Positions 36,554 through 44,923 of a DNA stretch of 64,000 nucleotides are shown here, piece by piece. The position numbers and the translations under genes were made by a program. Numbering within the stretch: the stretch's first letter is position 1; every line of letters starts with the position of its first letter. The notes beneath the pieces were generated by a model. That model searched no databases and was not told where the DNA came from. It saw only the letters and a program-made list of their open reading frames with translations. The stretch is taken from contig JAOUOP010000014.1 of the NCBI GenBank assembly GCA_029880325.1, forward strand, positions 62,001 to 126,000, given 5' to 3'. The DNA comes from Myxococcales bacterium. Lineage in GTDB: Bacteria > Myxococcota_A > Polyangia > Polyangiales > JAFGIB01.

Positions 36554-38731
36554 CTATTCGGCGGCGTCGGCCTCCGCCTCGCTCTTGCCCTGCACCGATT
36601 CGGCCAGAAGCTCCACGATGTCTTTTTGGGCGATGCTCTCTTCTTTTTCCTGGGCCTTGAGACCGTCGGTGAGCATGGTCATGCAGAAGGGGCAGCCGCT
36701 GGCGATGGTCTCGCAACCGGTGTCGAGCAGCTGCAGCGTGCGCTTGATGTTCACGCGGTTTTCGTTCTGCTCTTCCATGAACATCTGGGCACCACCGGCG
36801 CCGCAGCACAGGCCCTTGTTGCGGTTCCAGTAGTTGACTTCCTTCAGCTCCACGCCGGGGATCGCCTCGAGCACCTTACGCGGCGCGTCGTAGACGCCGT
36901 TGTAGCGGCCGAGATAGCAGCTGTCGTGGAAGGCGACCTTGGCCGAGCCACCGGCGACGCGGTTCTTCGGCACCAGCTTCTTGGCGTCGATCAGCTCGGC
37001 GAGATAGGTGCTGTGGTGCACCACCTCGTAGTTACCGCCGAAGTCGGGGTACTCGTTGCCCAGCATGTTCAGGCAGTGGGGGCAGGTGGTGATGATCTTC
37101 TTCTTCTCCACCTCGTAGCCCTTGAGCGTCTCCACGTTCTGCTCGGCCATCATCTGGAAGAGGTACTCGTTGCCCGCGCGCCGTGCCGGGTCGCCGGTGC
37201 AGGTCTCCTCGGTGCCCAGAATCGCGAAGTCGACGCCCGCCTGCTTGAGCATCTGGGCGGTGGCGCGTGCGATCTTCTTGGCGCGGTCGTCGTAGCTGGC
37301 GGCGCAGCCGACCCAGTAGAGCACGTCGGCGTCCTGCTTGTCCGAGAGCGTGGGGATGTCCAGCCCCTCGGCCCAGTCACCCCGGTCCATCGAAGAGAGA
37401 TTCCAGGGGTTGCCGTTGGTCTCGAGCCCGTTGAAGGGGTTCATCAGCTCGCCGGGGAACTCGTTCTTCATCATCACCAGGTCGCGGCGGATTTGAACGA
37501 TCTTGTCGACATAGCTGATCATGACCGGGCACTGCTCTTCGCAGGCGCGGCAGGAGGTGCAGGCCCAGATCACGTCGGGGTGAATCACGTTGGGCACCAG
37601 GTCGACGATCTTGCTCGACTGGAAGTAGGCGCCCTTGGGCGGGTCGCCGTGGTGCAGCTCCTCGGGCTCGCCCGCGCTCTGCTCGGTGTCCTCTTCCTCG
37701 ATTTCCGACTCGCCTTCGCCCTCACCCGCGGTCTTGGGCTTCATGGCAAACAGCTCGGGCTCGCAGGCGTAGAGGTGATCGCGCAGGGCGATGGTCAGGT
37801 GTTTGGGCGAGAGCTTCTTGTCGGTGGTGTAGGCCGGGCAGTTGTCGCTGCAACGACCGCACTCGGTGCAGGTGTAGAGGTCGAGGGTATCCTTCCAGCT
37901 CAGATCGGTGATCTTGACGAAACCGATGGGCTCTTCGCGCTCCACCTTGCCTTCGATGTCCTCGATGTTCGGAAGCTTTTCCGGCCGCGGATTGCGGGCG
38001 AAAACGTTCGGAATGGCGGTGATGATGTGGAAGTGCTTCGAGTAGGGCAGGATGTTGAGGAAGATCAACACGAAGCTCGAATGCCACCAGAAGCCCACAT
38101 GCTGCAGCACGGTGAGCGTCTCGACCGGGGTTCCGTCGAGCATCACACCCCACAAGGAACCAGCCGGCTCGATGAGCGTGAAGGCCGCGGGCTCGCCCAC
38201 GAGCGCCGCTTCCAGCGCGCGGCTGGCGCCGACGTAGAGCTGGTCGGCCATCATCATGGTGATGATGATGCCCAGGATGACCAGGCCCTCGCCGCTGAGC
38301 GTCATGCGCTTCTGGACGTTGATCACGCGGTAGTAGACGAAGGTGCTGGCTCCGAAGATGACCAGCACTGAAAAGACGTCCTTCAGGAAGGCGTAGAGGG
38401 CTCCCACCGGATTATCGTGGGCCAAGATGCCGAAGAAATCGAAGCTTGGGTCATAACCGCGGCCCCACAGCATCAGGCTGTTGAAGAGCAGCACCATGAA
38501 GCCCGAGAAGACCAGGATGTGGGCGATGCCTGCGCCCCGGTAGTAGGGCATCTTGCGCTGGCCAAAGGCGTAGATCAGCGTGTCGCGCACGCGCTTGCCG
38601 AGGGCATCACCCTCGATGGAAAAGCGCGGCTCGCTGGCGCCGAGGGCGGCGAGCTTGAAGCGCCGGATCGCCGACCAGGCAAAAATTCCCGTAAGGACGA
38701 CGAGTACGATGGTCATCGCGACAGGATTCAT
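36554..38731 (-). CDS. EtfD/FadF-like membrane Fe-S oxidoreductase
   Basis: This 725-residue protein has five to six membrane helices at its N terminus (NarI-like heme-binding type), then two 4Fe-4S ferredoxin motifs (CTECGRCSDNCPA and CTSCRACEEQCPV) separated by an acidic insert, and two CCG domains (CPHCLNMLG, CCGAGG). This is the architecture of EtfD-type electron-transfer-flavoprotein:quinone oxidoreductases, related to heterodisulfide reductase D, which pass electrons from ETF (from acyl-CoA dehydrogenases) to quinones. No etfA or etfB gene is in the window. The acidic insert (GEGEGESEIEEED) between the cluster domains is unusual. Its upstream region has an extreme G-rich repeat. Confidence 0.92.
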   Translation of the reverse strand: MNPVAMTIVLVVLTGIFAWSAIRRFKLAALGASEPRFSIEGDALGKRVRDTLIYAFGQRKMPYYRGAGIAHILVFSGFMVLLFNSLMLWGRGYDPSFDFFGILAHDNPVGALYAFLKDVFSVLVIFGASTFVYYRVINVQKRMTLSGEGLVILGIIITMMMADQLYVGASRALEAALVGEPAAFTLIEPAGSLWGVMLDGTPVETLTVLQHVGFWWHSSFVLIFLNILPYSKHFHIITAIPNVFARNPRPEKLPNIEDIEGKVEREEPIGFVKITDLSWKDTLDLYTCTECGRCSDNCPAYTTDKKLSPKHLTIALRDHLYACEPELFAMKPKTAGEGEGESEIEEEDTEQSAGEPEELHHGDPPKGAYFQSSKIVDLVPNVIHPDVIWACTSCRACEEQCPVMISYVDKIVQIRRDLVMMKNEFPGELMNPFNGLETNGNPWNLSSMDRGDWAEGLDIPTLSDKQDADVLYWVGCAASYDDRAKKIARATAQMLKQAGVDFAILGTEETCTGDPARRAGNEYLFQMMAEQNVETLKGYEVEKKKIITTCPHCLNMLGNEYPDFGGNYEVVHHSTYLAELIDAKKLVPKNRVAGGSAKVAFHDSCYLGRYNGVYDAPRKVLEAIPGVELKEVNYWNRNKGLCCGAGGAQMFMEEQNENRVNIKRTLQLLDTGCETIASGCPFCMTMLTDGLKAQEKEESIAQKDIVELLAESVQGKSEAEADAAE

Positions 38732-38750
38732 GGGTGTTCATCCTCTCGAG

Positions 38751-38820
38751 GGGGCGTCGGGGCGTCGGGGCGTTAGGGCGTCGACGGGGGGGGGGCGTCG
38801 ACGGGGGGGGCGTCGACGGA
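38751..38820. repeat. G-run/GTCGAC direct repeat upstream of EtfD-like gene
   Basis: On the plus strand the sequence is a degenerate GGGGCGTC array followed by three near-perfect units carrying GTCGAC (at 38780, 38797 and 38812), with runs of 10 G (38786-38795) and 8 G (38803-38810). The unit spacing is 17 and 15 bp. It lies 20-90 bp upstream of the EtfD-like start. The runs could form G-quadruplexes or be prone to slippage, which might affect transcription. Confidence 0.85.
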
Positions 38821-38925
38821 GCGCCTCTACATACAGAGACGCGCCATGAAGTCAACAGTGTGACAACTGCGCACACGGGTCGAGCGGCACCGCGACCGGG
38901 ATTATCGATCGGGGCTCGCCCGAAC

Positions 38926-39468
38926 TCAGCGCGGCAGTTTGGCGTCGAAGAAAGCCGCGAGCTTCACCAGCGTGCGCTCCTCGCGGTTGAAGCTCGGCGT
39001 GCGATAGCTGGCGGCAAAGGCGCGTAGATCGGCCAGAAAATCGGCCTGCGTGGGAGCGTCGCCAACGATGTCCTGGACCGAGCGATTGCGCACGGAGCCG
39101 CGGACCAGGCCCCGGACGTAGTGGTCGAGGCGCCCGTAGTCGTCGCCGAGAAAGGCGCCGATCGTAGCCGCCTCGGCCCCGAGCCGCCCCAGCACCGAAC
39201 CCCCGGCCCCGGCGATTCCTGCGGCGATGGCCTGCGCGGCCGCCACGCGCAGCACGAAGGCGTCGTCCAGGTAGCCCACGTCATCGAGCCCGTCGGGGAT
39301 GAGATCCAGGGACTTGAAGAGGTAGTTCAGACCGGCCGCCAGCGTCTGGCGCGCGGGCTCGGGCCCGTCGCCGGCTGCGATCACCGCGCCGAGTGCGACT
39401 GCGTCCTCGCCCAGCGCTCGCAGCCAGGCGGGGAAGAGGTCGAGAAGCTCGTCGTCGGTCACACTCAT
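38926..39468 (-). CDS. DUF1232 family protein
   Basis: This 180-residue protein has the DUF1232 hallmark LNYLFKSLDLIPDGLDDVGYLDDAFVL near residues 50-75, with helical sequence on either side. Members are small proteins with a membrane-associated or amphipathic helix and no known activity, present in many bacteria. The ATG at 39468 is strongly supported by AGGAGG with 6-nt spacing; an upstream extension to 39771 runs antisense to the next gene and is rejected. The gene is divergent from the TPR lipoprotein gene. Confidence 0.82.
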   Translation of the reverse strand: MSVTDDELLDLFPAWLRALGEDAVALGAVIAAGDGPEPARQTLAAGLNYLFKSLDLIPDGLDDVGYLDDAFVLRVAAAQAIAAGIAGAGGSVLGRLGAEAATIGAFLGDDYGRLDHYVRGLVRGSVRNRSVQDIVGDAPTQADFLADLRAFAASYRTPSFNREERTLVKLAAFFDAKLPR

Positions 39469-39558
39469 GGGGCGCCTCCTGGCTCTGCACCGCAGGATAC
39501 CCGATCTCCGCAGCGCAATGTTGCGCCAGTCGGCCGCCAGCCGCGGTAGGCTCGCGGC

Positions 39559-40827
39559 GTGAGCACAGGGCCGAAGCGACTGGCATGGGGCGGTATGCTG
39601 CTGTTGCTGGGCTGTCAGGGGGCCGTGCCCCAGGGCCCCGGCCGGCAGGCGAGCGTGCCCCAGGCCGCCGAAGGCGCTGGCGGCGAGGGGCCCAGCGCGG
39701 CCGGCCCGCCGCGGCGCTTCGTCTCGCCCCACAGCTACGAATGGTTCATGCGCGCCGAGCTGCTCAGCCACCGCGGCCAGGCCGAGGCGGCGCTCAGGGC
39801 CTACGAGATGGCGCTTGCGGGGGCCGAGGAAGACGCCTACGTGCTATCGCGCTACGCCCTTGCGCTGCAGGCGGCGGGACAGGGCGCCGAGGCCGAGCGG
39901 GCCCTGCAGCGGGCGCTCAGTCTCGATCCCAGCTCGGAAGCGGCCTGGCTCGCGCGCGGGCGCCTGGCAGACGCGCGACAGCAGCTGGGAGCCGCGGTGC
40001 ACGCCTACGAGCGGGCCGAAACCGTGGCGCCCCATTCGCCCGAGCCGCCCGCAGCCCTGGCCGAGCTGCTCGAACGCCGGGGCTATCCGGAGCGTGCCGT
40101 GGCCGTGCTGCAGCGCTACGCGGTGCGTGTTCCCGACGACGACGCGGTCGCCGCCGAGGCCCAGCTGCGGCTGGCCCTGGCGCGCGAGGATGGCGCCGGC
40201 CTGGCCGCCGCCGCCGCCGACTACTTGGCCCGCGCCCCGCGCAACCTGGAGCTGCTGCGCCACACGGCCGACGGCCTGCTCGATGCCGGCCGCGCCGGGC
40301 TGGCCCTGCGCTGCCTGGAGGCGCTACCGCCCCGGGGTGCCGACGCCGCCCGGCGGCTGCGGGCGCTGCTGGCCGACGCCCGCTTCGACCAGGCCGAGAC
40401 GCTGCTAGCCACCACGCCCCCCGACGAGCTGGGCGGGCCGCAGGCGGTGGCCGAGGCCTACCTGCAGATGGGCCGACCCCGGGCTGCCCTGCCACTGCTC
40501 GAGACCGCCGGCGCCCTGCGCAGCGCCGCCGGCCGACCCGACAGCAGCCACCGGAGGCTGCGTCTGGCCCAGGCCCTGCTCTACAGCGGCGATACCCTGG
40601 CCGCCGTCGCCACCCTGGAGCGGCTGCGCCCGAGCCCCGAGCAGGCCGGGCAGGCGCGAACGCTGCTGGCCGACGCACTGCGGGCCGGCGGCCTCGGCGC
40701 GCTCGCCGACGAAGTGGCCCGGGCTGGGGGGAGCCACGCGGGCTCCGCGGAGGGGGCTGCGGCGGGCTCTGCGGCGGGGGCTGCGAGCGGCTCTCAAGAC
40801 GTGGAGCGGGACCGGCAGGCTCAATAG
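39559..40827 (+). CDS. TPR-repeat lipoprotein
   Basis: This 422-residue protein has a lipoprotein signal (MLLLLGC) and then tetratricopeptide repeats throughout, such as AEAALRAYEMALAG, AERALQRALSLDP and AVHAYERAE. The C terminus is Gly/Ala/Ser-rich. TPR lipoproteins commonly act as scaffolds for pili, secretion or peptidoglycan machines. The start is GTG. Its last 7 bp overlap the convergent REC-XRE gene. No partner gene nearby indicates which machine it serves. Confidence 0.82.
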   Translation: MSTGPKRLAWGGMLLLLGCQGAVPQGPGRQASVPQAAEGAGGEGPSAAGPPRRFVSPHSYEWFMRAELLSHRGQAEAALRAYEMALAGAEEDAYVLSRYALALQAAGQGAEAERALQRALSLDPSSEAAWLARGRLADARQQLGAAVHAYERAETVAPHSPEPPAALAELLERRGYPERAVAVLQRYAVRVPDDDAVAAEAQLRLALAREDGAGLAAAAADYLARAPRNLELLRHTADGLLDAGRAGLALRCLEALPPRGADAARRLRALLADARFDQAETLLATTPPDELGGPQAVAEAYLQMGRPRAALPLLETAGALRSAAGRPDSSHRRLRLAQALLYSGDTLAAVATLERLRPSPEQAGQARTLLADALRAGGLGALADEVARAGGSHAGSAEGAAAGSAAGAASGSQDVERDRQAQ

Positions 40828-41429
40828 TCGCCGAAGAGGTCCTGGAGGCGCACGTCCAGGGCCGCGGCGATCTTGTAGAGCGAGCTGATCGAGGCGCTCG
40901 ATTCGGCCCGCTCGATCTGGGACAGCAGCGACACCGACAGCCCGGTGCGGCGGGCCATCTGCTTGAGCGTCAGGCCATTGTCCTTGCGCAGATTGCGCAC
41001 CGTCTCGCCGATGACCCGATGCAGGTCTTCCTCTGGCGAGCGCAAAAGCCCCTTCTTCCGCATCACGCGGTCCACGACCGCCCGGAACTCCTCGGGATCG
41101 AAGGGCTTTTTCAAATAGTCGGCAGCGTCGAGCTTCATCGACTGCACCGCCGTGTCGAGCGAGGGGTAGCCGGTGAAAATGCACACCGCCACGTCTGAGT
41201 CGACGCGGCGAATGCGCTGCAGCACCTCCACCCCGTCCATGCCGGGCATCATCAGGTCGAGCACCACCATGTGGTAGCCGCCGCTCTTGACCTCGTCGGC
41301 GACCTGGGCCGGATCGGACATGGTCTTCACGTCGATCCCGTCCTTGCTCAGGAAGGTCTCCATGAAGTCGCAGATCTCGCGGTCGTCATCGACCACCAGG
41401 ACCCGCATCGGCGAAACGGCTTTGCTCAT
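40821..41429 (-). CDS. response regulator with C-terminal XRE helix-turn-helix
   Basis: This 202-residue protein has a REC domain (acidic pocket VDDD, phospho-acceptor Asp58 in MVVLDLMMPG, Thr in FTGYPS, Lys in LKKPFDP) and a C-terminal Cro/C1-type HTH (residues about 135-198: VRNLRKDNGLTLKQMARRTG, SLLSQIERAES). XRE output on a REC domain is uncommon; most response regulators end in winged-helix, LuxR or Fis domains. The ATG at 41429 follows an AGGG ribosome binding site. It is downstream of tRNA-Pro on the same strand. No histidine kinase is adjacent; the nearest pair starts at 48500. Confidence 0.88.
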   Translation of the reverse strand: MSKAVSPMRVLVVDDDREICDFMETFLSKDGIDVKTMSDPAQVADEVKSGGYHMVVLDLMMPGMDGVEVLQRIRRVDSDVAVCIFTGYPSLDTAVQSMKLDAADYLKKPFDPEEFRAVVDRVMRKKGLLRSPEEDLHRVIGETVRNLRKDNGLTLKQMARRTGLSVSLLSQIERAESSASISSLYKIAAALDVRLQDLFGDY

Positions 41430-41457
41430 TTGCGCCCTAACCTCGTCGACCACCCCC

Positions 41458-41474
41458 CAATCCGCGGTGGATTG
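41458..41474 (-). terminator. hairpin downstream of tRNA-Pro
   Basis: CAATCC at 41458-41463 and GGATTG at 41469-41474 form a 6-bp perfect stem with a 5-nt loop, starting 6 bp after the tRNA's CCA end in its direction of transcription. No U tract follows, so it is a candidate terminator or processing stem only. Confidence 0.35.
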
Positions 41475-41479
41475 AGAAG

Positions 41480-41556
<77 letters not shown>

Positions 41557-41873
41557 TATGAAAATTCGCGCCGGACTGTACGGTTGCGGCATGAGCGTGT
41601 CAAGCGAGAGATTGCATGCCATCGCAGGGCTGGGAATCGCGACTGACCGGCGACCCAGGCGCCTCTCGCATGGCTGTAACCCAGAAGCCTTTGGGGGGCG
41701 ATGGCCATTGCCGACGGAATCTCGCGGCCCACCGCTCCCTCCGTGCCGATGCAAAACGTCGGCACAGGGTCACCCCGCTCCCGCGCGGCGTCCGGGGCGC
41801 AGACCATGGATGCAGCACCAGCACCCGCTCCGAAAGCACTGTTGCGCTTCCGGTGGGCCACTCGCGGCCACTT
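41557..41873. other. 317-bp intergenic stretch between tRNA-Pro and rsmB
   Basis: Several open frames cross this region on both strands but none has protein-like sequence or a supported start, and the longest only mirror the rsmB codons. It lies downstream of rsmB and upstream of the tRNA, so it probably contains the rsmB terminator and the tRNA promoter. No strong hairpin with a U tract was found. Confidence 0.4.
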
Positions 41874-43271
41874 TCAGCCGGCCGGCAGCCGCCAGCGCAG
41901 GACCTGATATGCGTCGCTGGCGGCCCCCGGCTCGTCGCTGAGCCAGGGACCCAGGCGCAGCACGCTGTCGGCGTCGACGGCGGCCTGTAGGGCCGGCGAA
42001 AGCCCCTCGGCGCCCAGCCGCTCGAGCCCGGGGTGGGCCCGCTCCAGGGCCGTGGCGACGGCGGCGCCCTCGGCGTTGAGGGGCGAGCAGACGGCGAACA
42101 GCAAAAGCCCCCCGGGGCGCACGAGCTGAAGTGCCCGCTCCAGAATGGCGCGCTGTAGCTCGCCCAGGCGCGCGGGATCCGCTGGCGACAGGCGCAGCGC
42201 CAGGTCGGGGCGCCGGCCCAGGGTGCCCAGGCCGCTGCAGGGGGCGTCCACCAGCACCCGGTCGAAACCCAGCTCGATGCCACCCAGGCCCACGCTGAGG
42301 TCGACCGCCCGCGTTTGCACGCAGCCGGCGGGCAGCCCCAGCCGCACAAGCTCCGGGCCGATGCGCTCGAGCTTGCGCGGATCGACGTCCACCGACAGCA
42401 GCGCCGGCCCATCGGGGGGCACCCTGGAGGCGCCGAAGAGCATCTGTGCCAGCAGCGTCGTCTTGCCGCCGTGGCCGGCGCACAGATCGGCCACACGCTC
42501 GCCGGGTTGGGCCCCCAGGGCGTGGGCCAGGGCCTGGGCACCCTGCTCCTGCACCACAAAGGCGCCCTCGACGTAGCCCGGCAGGGCCCGCGGATCGCCC
42601 GCGCGGTGCACCAGCAGGGCGTCGGGGGCGAGGCTGCCTGCGAGTACCTGCGCCCGCGGCCGCACGGCCGCGATAGCCTGCGCCAAGGCCTCCCGCTCAC
42701 CGGGCCGGGCGCGCAGGCCCAGGGGCGGCTCCTCGGCATCGATGCGCAGCAGGCGCTCGGCCCGCTCGGCACCCAGGTCGCGCGTGAGGGCAGCGGCGAT
42801 CCAGGCGGGGGGTACAAGGCGCGTGGGTGGCGAGGGCGCCTTCGGACGCTGCCGCGACAGGGCGCGCAAGACGGCGTTGACGAAGCCGGCCACTTGCTTG
42901 CCGCGGGCGGCTCGCACCAGGGTCACGCTCTGGTCGACAATGGCGTGGGTCGGCAGCCTTCCGAGGTGCTGAAGCTGGTAGCAGGCCGCCCGCAGGACCG
43001 CCTGCACCAGGGGGTCGAGCCGGCCCTTGCGCCTGAGTCGCGCCTCGATCTGGGCGTCGAGCTCGGGCAGCACGCGCAGGGCGCCGTAGACGATGGCCGT
43101 GGCCAGCGCCGCATCGCGCGGCTCGAGCCCAGCGCGACCCAGCTCGGCATCGAGCGCCACGCTGGCGAAGGCGCCCTCGTCTGCGACCCGCTGCAGCACG
43201 CGCGTAGCCAGCTCACGCGCTGTGGCGGCGGCCTTCAGGGGCCCTTCAGAAGTTGTACGATCTGTGGCCAC
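41874..43271 (-). CDS. rsmB: 16S rRNA (cytosine967-C5)-methyltransferase
   Basis: This 465-residue protein has an N-terminal NusB-like RNA-binding domain (residues about 15-145) and a C-terminal Rossmann methyltransferase. SAM binding is by ADLCAGHGGKT. The motif IV cysteine is in VDAPCSGLGTLGRRPD, and the catalytic-loop FAVCSPLNAEG is a variant of the usual YxTCSLxxEEN. It methylates C967 of 16S rRNA in E. coli. It overlaps the upstream RseP-like gene by 37 bp in the other frame, so the two are probably co-transcribed. The C terminus ends normally in a hydrophobic strand. Confidence 0.93.
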   Translation of the reverse strand: MATDRTTSEGPLKAAATARELATRVLQRVADEGAFASVALDAELGRAGLEPRDAALATAIVYGALRVLPELDAQIEARLRRKGRLDPLVQAVLRAACYQLQHLGRLPTHAIVDQSVTLVRAARGKQVAGFVNAVLRALSRQRPKAPSPPTRLVPPAWIAAALTRDLGAERAERLLRIDAEEPPLGLRARPGEREALAQAIAAVRPRAQVLAGSLAPDALLVHRAGDPRALPGYVEGAFVVQEQGAQALAHALGAQPGERVADLCAGHGGKTTLLAQMLFGASRVPPDGPALLSVDVDPRKLERIGPELVRLGLPAGCVQTRAVDLSVGLGGIELGFDRVLVDAPCSGLGTLGRRPDLALRLSPADPARLGELQRAILERALQLVRPGGLLLFAVCSPLNAEGAAVATALERAHPGLERLGAEGLSPALQAAVDADSVLRLGPWLSDEPGAASDAYQVLRWRLPAG

Positions 43272-44899
43272 TGTCGCTCGATATCATTTTTGAAGGCCAA
43301 TACCATCAGTCCCACCAGCACCACGAAGCCGGCGATGTGGGCATACTCGCGGGCCTTGACCCCGACCGGCCGCCGCGCCACGCCCTCGTAGAAGAAGAAC
43401 GGCAAATGGCCGCCGTCGAGCAGTGGAATTGGCAGTAGATTGATAAGCCCTAAGTTAATACTGATGAACGCCATCAGCGTGAGATAGTTCAGCGCTCCCT
43501 CTCGCGCCGCGGTGCCTGCCACCTCGAAGATGGTCAGCGGCCCGCCGATGGACTTCACCGACAGCCGACCCTGGAGCAGCCGCACCACGGAGAACACCGT
43601 CAGCTGAACCACTTCGGTGGTGGCGCGAAAGGATTCGCGCACGGCGTAGAGCAGCGGGTTGGGATTGGGTACCGGCGGGTCGGGCGCGGTCGGCACCCAG
43701 TTTCGGATGCCCACCACATAGCGGTCGAAGACTTGACCATGTTCGGTTACCCCTTTTCTGTGCTCGAGGGCGTAACTGGCTTCCCGCATCTCGCCGGCGC
43801 GCAAATAGCGCAACCGGTGCTTGCGGCCGCGACCGGCGCGCAGGTCCTGCAGAAAGGTGGCCCAGAGTTGAATCGGGCGACCATCGAGTTCGAGCAGGCG
43901 ATCGCCGGGCAATAGGCCCGCGCGATGCTCGGGGGAGCCGTGGGTGACGTGGCTGATGAAGAGGTCGGCCGACTGGACGCCGGCGCGCTCGAGGCCCGGC
44001 GCCGATCCCGAGTCGGGCGTCAGTGCGGCCAGACGCGGCTCGTAGACGTCGAGTTCGACCAGACCGCCGAGCGCGTCCTGCACCGGCGTCGGGCGCAGGT
44101 AGGTCAGCGGCACCATCGAGCCGCGGTTTTTCTCCAGCGTGCGCGAGAGGTCGATGAGACTGTGGACCGGGCGCCCAGCGGCGGCCACCACCAGGTCGAA
44201 GGTGCGCAGCCGCGAGGCGCCCGCCGGCGAGCCCGCCGAAGCCACCCCGACCACCGCCTGCGGGTGGTGTGGCATCACGCCGATGCGTCCGACCTGCTCG
44301 CGCATCTCCAGGGGCAACTCCTTGACGTCGGAAACCGGCGTGATGTCGAGCGCGAGTTGCTCTCCTTCGCGCTCGACCGTGAAGCGCAGCTGCGAACCCG
44401 GGCTGCTCTCGACGGCGCGCGCAAGCTCGTAGAAGGTCTCGATGGGATCGCCGTCGATGGCGACAACGCGATCGCCGGGTTCGAGCAGGCCGTGGGCGGG
44501 TCGATTGGGGAAGACCACTCCGATGGTGGCCGGCGTCAGCGCCGTATCGCCGAGGAAGACCACGAAGTAGAGCAGGATCGGAAAGGTGAGGTTCATCATC
44601 GGACCGCCGGTGACGATCACCATGCGGCGCAGGATGGACTGTTCGGCAAAGGACTGGCCGCGCTCCCGGGCTCGCACCTCGTCGCGCGGATTTTCCCCCA
44701 ACATGCGCACGTAGCCGCCCAACGGAAAGGCGCTGATCACATACTCGGTGCCGCCCCGGCTGAAGCCCGCGATGCGCGGCCCGAAGCCCAGGCTGAACTT
44801 CAGCACGCGCACGCCGAAGACCTTGGCCCAGGCGAAGTGGCCGAGTTCGTGGACGAAGACCAGCACGCCCACCATCACGATGAAATAGAGCAGAGGCAT
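43235..44899 (-). CDS. rseP: RseP-type site-2 metalloprotease, two PDZ-like domains
   Basis: This 554-residue intramembrane protease has HELGH (His17, Glu18, His21), two PDZ-like periplasmic parts (GLLEPGDRVVAIDG and AGLLPGDRLLELDG), and a C-terminal active-site helix with INLLPIPLLDGGHL. It is the canonical RseP-like member of the window, expected to cleave transmembrane anti-sigma factors or clear leftover signal peptides. The second PDZ region is inserted and more divergent than in E. coli RseP, and the total length is about 100 residues longer. It lies between the REC-GGDEF gene (24 bp upstream) and rsmB (overlapping), forming a minus-strand operon. Confidence 0.94.
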   Translation of the reverse strand: MPLLYFIVMVGVLVFVHELGHFAWAKVFGVRVLKFSLGFGPRIAGFSRGGTEYVISAFPLGGYVRMLGENPRDEVRARERGQSFAEQSILRRMVIVTGGPMMNLTFPILLYFVVFLGDTALTPATIGVVFPNRPAHGLLEPGDRVVAIDGDPIETFYELARAVESSPGSQLRFTVEREGEQLALDITPVSDVKELPLEMREQVGRIGVMPHHPQAVVGVASAGSPAGASRLRTFDLVVAAAGRPVHSLIDLSRTLEKNRGSMVPLTYLRPTPVQDALGGLVELDVYEPRLAALTPDSGSAPGLERAGVQSADLFISHVTHGSPEHRAGLLPGDRLLELDGRPIQLWATFLQDLRAGRGRKHRLRYLRAGEMREASYALEHRKGVTEHGQVFDRYVVGIRNWVPTAPDPPVPNPNPLLYAVRESFRATTEVVQLTVFSVVRLLQGRLSVKSIGGPLTIFEVAGTAAREGALNYLTLMAFISINLGLINLLPIPLLDGGHLPFFFYEGVARRPVGVKAREYAHIAGFVVLVGLMVLAFKNDIERQWPQIVQLLKGP

Positions 44900-44923
44900 C
44901 GGGAGCGATCGCTGCGGTGGTGG

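Noticed and set aside
41600..42817. A 405-codon minus-strand frame over the rsmB C terminus
   Set aside because: It is Arg/Pro/Ser/Ala-rich and out of frame with rsmB, which has motif IV and VI cysteines in the other frame.
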